Assembly (NCBI GenBank): GCA_963844115.1
Contig: CAWJNN010000008.1
Coordinates: forward strand, 1-64,000
Length of the DNA stretch: 64,000 nt
Direction of reading: 5' to 3'
Source of the DNA: CS4-C045 sp963844115
GTDB taxonomy: Bacteria; Planctomycetota; Planctomycetia; Pirellulales; UBA7805
In this document: positions 58,456-64,000 of the stretch, piece by piece
How positions within the stretch are numbered: the first letter of the stretch is position 1
How the letters are laid out: every line of letters begins with the position of its first letter
The notes under the pieces: model-generated
Database searches by the model: none
What the model was told of the DNA's origin: nothing
Seen by the model: only the letters and a program-made list of their open reading frames with translations
Program-made: the position numbers and the translations under genes

Positions 58456-59262
58456 ATCGGGTAGCCGGGGGCCTTGCGGCCCCCAGCCCCCACACCACCT
58501 AACATGCGCTTTAACGCACTAGGCGATTCGAGTCGCGTTTTAAACGGCCGCTTACACAGCAACGTCCGTCCAAGCCAGCTTTCTCGTTGGCCGCCGCTGA
58601 CGATTAACCACCTAGTGGCTCAAGCTCGGCAGAACCGGCTTGACGTAGCGAGGTCAACAAGGCACGTACTTGCGCGTCTCGTTCCGGCCTTCCTCGTCCG
58701 AGTGGCGTATCGGATCGAGTACTATGCCTTCTGCTGACTTCTGCCCAACACCGAGTTGCTTGCGCATGCACGGCCCCGCCTTTCGGGCAAGCCCTACTCA
58801 CGGGTACGTCGGGCAGATCTCCCCGGATAAGAACGTGAATCCCGGTGCGCCGGGACACAAGCTCCGCATTTACCTTCCTGCCTGGACGAAAACGGTTTCG
58901 TGATGCGTGGCCCACTCACCTGGGCAGACCGGCCTTGTATACGGTTCCTGTCCGTAGCCCCGCAAGTTTGCACTCGGGCTTCCTCCCCACGGTTCGTCGC
59001 CTCCCCGCAGTTGCCGTCGGCTAGTACTTTGTCAATCGGAGTCACAGTCATCGACTGCCTACCTTAAGACTTTCATCCTCGTACAGGGGACTTGCACCCC
59101 ATAAGTTCACGCCCATGCTGGGCGTACCAAGGCGCGGCGGCAAGGTGCGGCTGCGCCGCATCGCCTTCGTTGTTTCGCATACTGGCGGCGATTCGTTACA
59201 CTGATTGGTGACTTAACTTTGGCGTGTCGTGACGGCGGCGACCGCCACGCAAACCGTTGTGT
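58449..59262 (+). repeat. attC site 22, interrupted by group II intron
   Basis: R'' is split after GGCTAA (ending 58455); joining to 59128 gives GGCTAAC followed by AAGGCGCGGCGGC. R' GTTGTGT at 59256-59262. The R'' does not match the cassette 22 start TTGGTGG, so the attC may come from another cassette. Confidence 0.88.
58456..59127 (-). mobile_element. ORF-less group II intron, class C / attC type (copy 2)
   Basis: This 672-base copy resembles copy 1 along its whole length. On the minus strand it starts GTACGCCCAGCATGGGCG, has ACTAGCCGACGGCAACTGC at about 59012-59030 and GGCAGAAGTCAGCAGAAGGC near 58725-58745, and ends GGCTACCCGAT after a GCAA-capped hairpin (58466-58484). It lacks a reverse transcriptase. 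A CCCGGTGCGCCGGGA palindrome (58841-58855) is present here but not in copy 1. It is inserted at the crossover point of an R'' box on the opposite strand. Confidence 0.8.
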
Positions 59263-59279
59263 GCCTCAAGGAGCAAGCC

Positions 59280-59492
59280 ATGAGCATAGATATTACAAAT
59301 CTTCGTGACCTGCCGGTCGCGGACAAGTTGCGAATTGTCACTCAATTGTGGGATGATATTGCCGCATCCGCCGACCCCATCGTTCTACCGCCAGAGATGC
59401 TGCAGGAGGCGGCGCGTCGTTCCGCAGAGTTGAAGAACGACCCGTCGATTGCAATCGACGATGACGAACTTTGGCGGCGCGTCGATGGCTAG
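59280..59492 (+). CDS. Cassette 23: antitoxin, addiction-module component family
   Basis: The 70-residue protein (MSIDITNLRDLPVADKLRIV, then TQLWDDIAASADPIVLPPEM) has the pattern of the 'putative addiction module component' antitoxins, ending DDDELWRRVDG. GGAG lies 6 bases before the ATG. The toxin start overlaps its end by 8 bases. Confidence 0.88.
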   Translation: MSIDITNLRDLPVADKLRIVTQLWDDIAASADPIVLPPEMLQEAARRSAELKNDPSIAIDDDELWRRVDG

Positions 59493-59784
59493 AATGCGTC
59501 GTTATCATCCGCTCGTTGCGGACGACCTTGCCACAGCCGTCTCGTATTACGACGACATCTCCGTTGATCTCGGCAATCGCTTTCGGGCTTCGGTTCGTGA
59601 TCTTATCGCAACGATCACAGATCGCCCCGATTCGTATGGTCGCATCCACGAGCAGCTTCGGGTCGCGTTGGTTAACCGATTTCCCTACGTAATTCTGTTC
59701 GAGCACGAGATTGAATCAGTCGCCATATTGGGCATCTTCCATGCTGCGTCGGATCGTAAGGGCTGGTTTGAGCGATCTCTCTAA
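59485..59784 (+). CDS. Cassette 23: ParE-like toxin
   Basis: The 99-residue protein (MARMRRYHPLVADDLATAVS, YYDDISVDLGNRFRASVRDL, VALVNRFPYVILFEHEIESV, then ILGIFHAASDRKGWFERSL) matches ParE-type toxins, including the FPY-ILF strand and the HAASD/R tail. It follows the antitoxin with an 8-base overlap. Confidence 0.88.
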   Translation: MARMRRYHPLVADDLATAVSYYDDISVDLGNRFRASVRDLIATITDRPDSYGRIHEQLRVALVNRFPYVILFEHEIESVAILGIFHAASDRKGWFERSL

Positions 59785-59794
59785 TCGCCCGATG

Positions 59795-59934
59795 CACACA
59801 ACAAATCATGTTGGCAGGGGTGCTGCGCACGCGCCGCTTTGGAATTCAACCGCCGTCCTGTTTGTTACAATATTTGGTAATTCAACGTCGCTCACGTTGG
59901 TGACGAGCGGCGACCACAAGCCAACCCGTTGGGC
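59795..59934 (+). repeat. attC site 23
   Basis: R'' CACACAAC at 59795-59802 pairs with the cassette 23 start TTGTGTG. R' GTTGGGC at 59928-59934. The L'/L'' pairing is weaker than in other sites. Confidence 0.88.
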
Positions 59935-60136
59935 GATCAGGGACGACATCGACATCTCAGGGCGATTGCAATAATGGAAGCGGACTGAGTATCTGGCACA
60001 ACGAACCTCCTTGTACGGAGCGACTCGGCAAAGGCTCCTGCCTTCAGTAAACCGAAATCGCCGTTGCCCTGTTATGCCACATTACCCATCATCGCGCAAT
60101 CGCCCTGATCGACATCTCGATGCACGGTGCTCCACG

Positions 60137-61012
60137 ATGGATGATCGCGTTCCACCGAAGACACAACGTTGGCGCGACTTCGCAATTGCAGGTTCGGTAC
60201 TTCTCTGCTTCGGCATCTCGTCTTGCCAGTTGATTCAGCCCGACTGGCTGACTCCGCTGATACTTGTTCCAACATGGTGCTGGCTGATCGTCGGCCTTAT
60301 GCTGGCCGTGTGCGGATATCGTCGGAACCATAGACTCCGTTTCATTGCTGTTTTGGCTCTTTGGGGCTTATTCATTGCGCTGTTCGTTGAGGAGGCATAT
60401 AGCCTCGTTCGCCGCCGGAGCTGGCCAACGGCAGAGTGGCAGGCGGCTCGTGAGCACGGCCGTGGCATACGCGTTGTTTCTCTAAATTGCGAAATGGGCC
60501 AGTCACGCAGTGTTGAGGAAGTAGCGCGTTGGAATCCAGACATTGTACTGCTTCAAGAATCGCCAAGCAGCGAACAACTTGAGCACCTGTCACGAGCATT
60601 GTTTGGCGCCGATGGAGCGTTTCTTCATGGTGGTGATGTGTCGATTCTTGCCAATGGACCGATTCAGTCCAAGTTCTCTAATCGAGCATCGCATTTTGTC
60701 CATGCCGAACTAGAGTTATCGTCTGGTCTCATGGTGGATGTCATGAGCGTGCGCCTGGCACCACCTGTCTCCCGTCTCGATTTCTGGATGCCCGACTTCT
60801 GGGTCGATCACCGTGACGGGCGGATAAAACATCGTGACCAGATTCTTGACATAGTCCAACACGTCCGTGCCGTTCCGGCGTCCAGCCATTTGATCGTTGG
60901 CGGTGATTTCAATTCGCCGCCGTATGATGATTCACTGGCACCGCTCCAACGACGACTGTTTGATACATTCCGGAAAGCTGGACGCGGATGGGGAGTCAAA
61001 GCCCTGCTTTAG
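60137..61012 (+). CDS. Cassette 24: endonuclease/exonuclease/phosphatase-family protein, C-terminally truncated
   Basis: The protein has three membrane segments (FAIAGSVLLCFGISSCQLI, LILVPTWCWLIVGLMLAVCG, FIAVLALWGLFIALFVEEAY), then an EEP domain: RVVSLNCEMGQSRSVEEVAR, NPDIVLLQESPSSEQL with the metal Glu, and HLIVGGDFNSPPYDDSLAPL. The usual C-terminal block with the catalytic SDHRP is absent; the gene stops at GRGWGVKALL. The start is ATG 60137; ATG 60074 is an alternative. Confidence 0.8.
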   Translation: MDDRVPPKTQRWRDFAIAGSVLLCFGISSCQLIQPDWLTPLILVPTWCWLIVGLMLAVCGYRRNHRLRFIAVLALWGLFIALFVEEAYSLVRRRSWPTAEWQAAREHGRGIRVVSLNCEMGQSRSVEEVARWNPDIVLLQESPSSEQLEHLSRALFGADGAFLHGGDVSILANGPIQSKFSNRASHFVHAELELSSGLMVDVMSVRLAPPVSRLDFWMPDFWVDHRDGRIKHRDQILDIVQHVRAVPASSHLIVGGDFNSPPYDDSLAPLQRRLFDTFRKAGRGWGVKALL

Positions 61013-61014
61013 GC

Positions 61015-61146
61015 CTGCCAACAACGCCCGGTGGCTGCGCCATCGCCGCTTTGGGATTCCAACGTGGTCCGGTTTGTAACTATACTCGGCAGTTCAACGT
61101 CACTCGCCTTGCTGACGAGCGGCGACCACTAGCCAAACCGTTCGCC
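61015..61146 (+). repeat. attC site 24
   Basis: R'' CTGCCAAC at 61015-61022 does not match the cassette 24 start TTGGGCG, which suggests the attC was joined to the gene by a rearrangement that also removed the gene's 3' end. R' GTTCGCC at 61140-61146. Confidence 0.82.
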
Positions 61147-61643
61147 GCACGTTAGCACGAGCTACCACATTCGACGCACATGCCATTGCCTTTGTTCTGC
61201 CGGTTGCCGTACTCCCACGACTCTCTGATCCAAACGAGTTCTGGCCGGTTTTTCAGCAGCACGGAAATGTCGTCAATTCGCTTCCGGTCGGTTCCGATGA
61301 AACGGTCGCCATTTTCGTTGACTACCTGGCATCGGAGGCGCGCATCCAGATTCCGCAGCGCTGGTCTACCGATCTTGGCATCCGGATCGAGCCGCCTGAA
61401 GGCGTTACGGTTTGGACGTCCATGTCGCCGCACGACGCTAAAGAATTTCATTCGCGTCTGTCAAAACGAAAGCTTGTCGGTATTCAAGACTCAACTCGCA
61501 TTTTCACCGCCTACGACCGAAGATTTCAGCAGTACCCCGAATTATGCTCGGCCACATTGTTGTTTTTCGCGCACCTCAACGACCATATCACGAGCGGCAA
61601 TGATCGCCTCATCGTTGCAACGATCAAGGAATTCGATTCGTAG
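61143..61643 (+). pseudogene. Cassette 25: hypothetical protein with no usable start codon
   Basis: The frame from 61143 to 61643 reads FDAHAIAFVLPVAVLPRLSD, DETVAIFVDYLASEARIQIP, SRLSKRKLVGIQDSTRIFTA and ends IVATIKEFDS. There is no ATG, GTG or TTG before 61422; a stop lies at 61113. Either the 5' end was lost or translation starts at a rare codon (ATT 61185). Function unknown. Confidence 0.5.
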
Positions 61644-61660
61644 CGATATGCGTAGCGGTC

Positions 61661-61740
61661 GGCGAACAAGGTGTGGCCGCAAAGCCTGGCCGCCAGGTCC
61701 CCTTCGCTGCTTGGGCTACGGGCAACGTTGTCATAGGGCA
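61661..61740 (+). repeat. attC site 25, 3'-truncated, end of array
   Basis: R'' GGCGAAC at 61661-61667 pairs with the cassette 25 start TTCGCC. The L'' part follows but no L' or R' box is found. The array ends here. Confidence 0.8.
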
Positions 61741-61835
61741 ACAAGACACAAAACGGAGACAAAAGACAAAGCGGGGAGAAGACAAAACGGGGACAGGCGA
61801 CAAAACGGGGGGACAAGACAGGTACCTATTTCAAG
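61741..61835. repeat. Degenerate tandem repeat, ACAAAACGGGGA type
   Basis: Units such as GACACAAAACGGAGA, GACAAAACGGGGACA and GACAAAACGGGGGGACA follow each other for about 95 bases directly after the array. Confidence 0.7.
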
Positions 61836-62002
61836 ACTGGACCTGTTCCCGTTCCTCGTTCCGTCCCCATTCGTCATTCCTTACTCCCAATAAACAATAA
61901 CTATTATCCAGTCCCCAGCCTGTTTACCTACTCGTTACACTCAGGTCCGTCCTATGGCTGGTATGCTTGGGGTAACAGCAACGCATTACCCAAGGAGGCA
62001 CC

Positions 62003-62728
62003 ATGAGCGGCACTTCGCGACGTAATTTTCTGCAGAAATCTTCCGTGGCGCTTGCGCTGACCGGCGCGGGGTCACTGCTGCTGGCGGATGACACGGTCCC
62101 TACGCCCGCCAGCGGCGAGCTGGGCGAATATGGACGTTACTTAACCGAACATGACGGCGCTGCAGAGGCTCGAAAAACCCGGCTGCCGCGTCCGACCGGC
62201 AAGTGGGCAGCGACCGAAGACAATATTTTGGGACCGTTTCATCGTGGTGGAGCTCCGTATCGAGCAAAAATCAGTCCGCCATTGGCCCACGGCAAAGTGC
62301 TGCTCGTCCGAGGCCGCGTGTGGGCGCTCGATACCAGGCGTCCCCTGACCGGCGCCGTGCTGGACGTGTGGCAGGCCAACTCGACAGGTCGTTACGACAA
62401 CGACGATCCGCGGAACCCGCCGAAAGAAGGCATCTTCGTTTATCGAGCACGCCTGCTGACGGACGAAAACGGCTACTACGAATACGAAACCATTCATCCA
62501 GGTGCGTACCGTATTGGCCCCGACCGCTGGCGCCCCTCTCATATTCATTATCTAGTCCGTGCCGACGGCTACCGGAAACTGGTAACTCAGCTCTACTTCG
62601 CCGGCGATGCTCGCAACGAAACGGACGACTTCATCAAACCGTCGTTGATCGTCGACTTCCAGCAGCATAAGACCGACGCAGGCACCTACGAGCACGGCAC
62701 GTTCGATATCGTCCTGGCCCCAGCTTAG
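62003..62728 (+). CDS. Intradiol ring-cleavage dioxygenase-like protein, Tat-exported
   Basis: The 241-residue protein has a twin-arginine start (TSRRNFLQKSSVALALTGAG). The dioxygenase fold follows with GPFHRGGAPYRAKISPPLAH, the RGRVWALDTRRPLTGAVLDV strand, WQANSTGRYDNDD, GYYEYETIHPGAYRIGPDRW and RPSHIHYLVRADGY, which include the Tyr and His iron ligands. It is related to catechol/protocatechuate dioxygenases. GGAGG lies 6 bases before the ATG. Substrate unknown. Confidence 0.88.
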   Translation: MSGTSRRNFLQKSSVALALTGAGSLLLADDTVPTPASGELGEYGRYLTEHDGAAEARKTRLPRPTGKWAATEDNILGPFHRGGAPYRAKISPPLAHGKVLLVRGRVWALDTRRPLTGAVLDVWQANSTGRYDNDDPRNPPKEGIFVYRARLLTDENGYYEYETIHPGAYRIGPDRWRPSHIHYLVRADGYRKLVTQLYFAGDARNETDDFIKPSLIVDFQQHKTDAGTYEHGTFDIVLAPA

Positions 62729-62739
62729 GGTAATCTGTA

Positions 62740-62828
<89 letters not shown>

Positions 62829-64000
62829 TTACTGCGACACACGCCAGCGGACGTTGAACAACCACATGATCAGGCCACCGATGAAGACATTAAACAAAAC
62901 CGCCCAGGCAATATGCATCAAGAAGAGGCCAAAACCGCCGGGTCGATTCCGAACGTTGTCCGCATTTTGCGCGTAGGACGCTTGCTTGTCGGTGATGATT
63001 GGTAGGGAAATCGCCGCCGAAAAGGGGCTCGTCAGGTTCGCATAGTACACCAGTTCGGCAACCCTCCGTGCCGTCTTCGCACGCTGCACCAGTTCTTCAT
63101 TCCGCCTGGAGCTGTCGGTTGGTTCGGAACCGTCGCGGATCGTCGCTGCCTCGGCCTGCTGCACAACGACTTGTTGCGCACCGAGTTCTCGGTTTGTCAC
63201 AATAAAGTCGACGAAGTATTTGACGGCGGGAGGAAGCACGAACATTCCCATGATGACAAGGTAGGCAACCATCATGCTGACGGACGTCTTGCGAAAAATT
63301 ACCGAGAAAAGCAAGGCAACCGAAGACGTCGTTACGCAGGAAAGAACGACAATTATCAGATAGGCCAGCATCGTTGGTATGTTGCACCAGTAGTCCGGCA
63401 CGAACGCACAAGCGAGTGCGAGAGGCCAGACAAGAAACATCGTGAGTACCGTCGACACTCGTAATCCCGCCACCAGCTTGCCCCACAGGATTTGCCAGGG
63501 AGATATGGTGGTCGTCAACATCAGCTCCAACGTGTCTCGTTCACGTTCGCCCGTCACGCGATCCGCGGAAAAGACCGGGCCGATCAGCATATTGAACAGC
63601 AGGACGTAGCAGATATACCACGGCGCTTTCAGCGGCGCAATGTAAAAGAACCAGGCCATCAGGGGAATCGCCAGGAACATACTGACCTGAATGACAATCC
63701 GCAGCATCAGCGTTCCCTGGCTAAACAGTTCGCTGCGCATTTCCTTGTCATAGACGGGATTCGTCCCGTCCGGCATCAGACCGTCCCGCTTCGCCGGCGC
63801 AAACAGTTTGTCGGGAAACTGGTCGCTTTGGATAACCATCCCGACCGCTTGCTCCATCTCCTGTTGGATGTCAACAACCCCTTTCCCTTCACTTCCGACG
63901 TCAGGCGGAAACATCAAGCGCCGCGCCGTCCAGGCGAACGTAACGAAAATGATCAGTGCGGAAATCGCTGGAAGTATGGTGACCGAGGCAAACAAACGGT
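62829..64000 (-). CDS. ABC-2 type transporter permease (partial)
   Basis: The open frame runs off the right edge, so the N-terminus is missing. About six membrane segments are visible, e.g. IVIQVSMFLAIPLMAWFFYI, TMLAYLIIVVLSCVTTSSVA and MVAYLVIMGMFVLPPAVKYF. The block VFSADRVTGERERDTLELML followed by TTTISPWQILWGKL is the coupling helix region typical of ABC-2 permeases of the NatB/GldF type. The substrate and ATPase lie outside the window. Confidence 0.85.
   Translation of the reverse strand, partial: RLFASVTILPAISALIIFVTFAWTARRLMFPPDVGSEGKGVVDIQQEMEQAVGMVIQSDQFPDKLFAPAKRDGLMPDGTNPVYDKEMRSELFSQGTLMLRIVIQVSMFLAIPLMAWFFYIAPLKAPWYICYVLLFNMLIGPVFSADRVTGERERDTLELMLTTTISPWQILWGKLVAGLRVSTVLTMFLVWPLALACAFVPDYWCNIPTMLAYLIIVVLSCVTTSSVALLFSVIFRKTSVSMMVAYLVIMGMFVLPPAVKYFVDFIVTNRELGAQQVVVQQAEAATIRDGSEPTDSSRRNEELVQRAKTARRVAELVYYANLTSPFSAAISLPIITDKQASYAQNADNVRNRPGGFGLFLMHIAWAVLFNVFIGGLIMWLFNVRWRVSQ

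Noticed and set aside
58586..58592. GTTGGCC box inside intron copy 2, resembling an R' site
   Set aside because: No paired R'' and L boxes flank it, and copy 1 has ATTGACC at the same place.
61180..61893. Plus-strand frame of 237 codons at the array end
   Set aside because: Arg/Ser-rich shadow composition; the overlapping frame 61143-61643 has normal protein composition and ends just before attC 25.

Overview
The window looks like a piece of a planctomycete chromosome, probably Pirellulales-like. Evidence: a class III nucleotide cyclase joined to a Ser/Thr kinase, a DUF1559 (pseudopilin-like) protein, several short proteins with an N-terminal FSLR/FSIRSLL-type membrane segment, an 'NPYVSP' start motif, a matrixin-like remnant with an ALETRLCLAA tail, and a four-S1-domain protein. 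Base composition is moderately GC-rich. No rRNA, tRNA or CRISPR array was seen.

Region 1 (1-41.4 kb) is mostly housekeeping and signalling: cyclase-kinase, AlgH/YqgE, S1-repeat protein, ECF sigma factor, two MscS-type channels, an ALDH7-type dehydrogenase, a lactonase, a GNAT/FemAB-like protein and a saccharopine-dehydrogenase-like protein. It also holds a complete pyruvate dehydrogenase set (lpd, homodimeric aceE, aceF) followed by smpB and lipA, which supplies lipoate to E2. Then come an AAA+ ATPase, a methyltransferase, a PP2C phosphatase next to an atypical kinase, pckA, mutS, CbiET/CobL and an LmbE-type deacetylase. Palindromic and tandem repeats fill many gaps.

Region 2 (41.5-61.74 kb) is the main discovery: a chromosomal integron-like cassette array of about 25 cassettes and 20 kb. 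The cassettes are separated by attC sites of roughly 105-150 bp, with R'' (RYYYAAC-like) and R' (GTTRRRY-like) boxes. In most cassettes the first bases after the crossover pair with the cassette's own R'' box, as expected for real circularising cassettes. The array starts just downstream of, and in the same orientation as, a tyrosine recombinase (40020-41378) that lacks the insertion typical of IntI and carries a C-terminal extension. This is the 'reverse' integron arrangement. Two attC sites are interrupted on the opposite strand by related ORF-less group II (class C, attC-type) introns inserted exactly at the R'' crossover point. Cassette genes are mostly small membrane or secreted proteins of unknown function, plus two toxin-antitoxin pairs, a SUKH-like gene, an LRR protein, a reversed C2H2 zinc-finger gene and a truncated endonuclease/phosphatase-family protein.

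Region 3 (61.74-64 kb) holds a Tat-exported intradiol dioxygenase-like protein and part of an ABC-2 permease.

Many genes, including essential ones (lipA, mutS, pckA, the S1 protein), show single frameshifts, often at homopolymers. This suggests uncorrected indels in the assembly rather than gene decay, so frameshifted genes are annotated end to end with the break noted.
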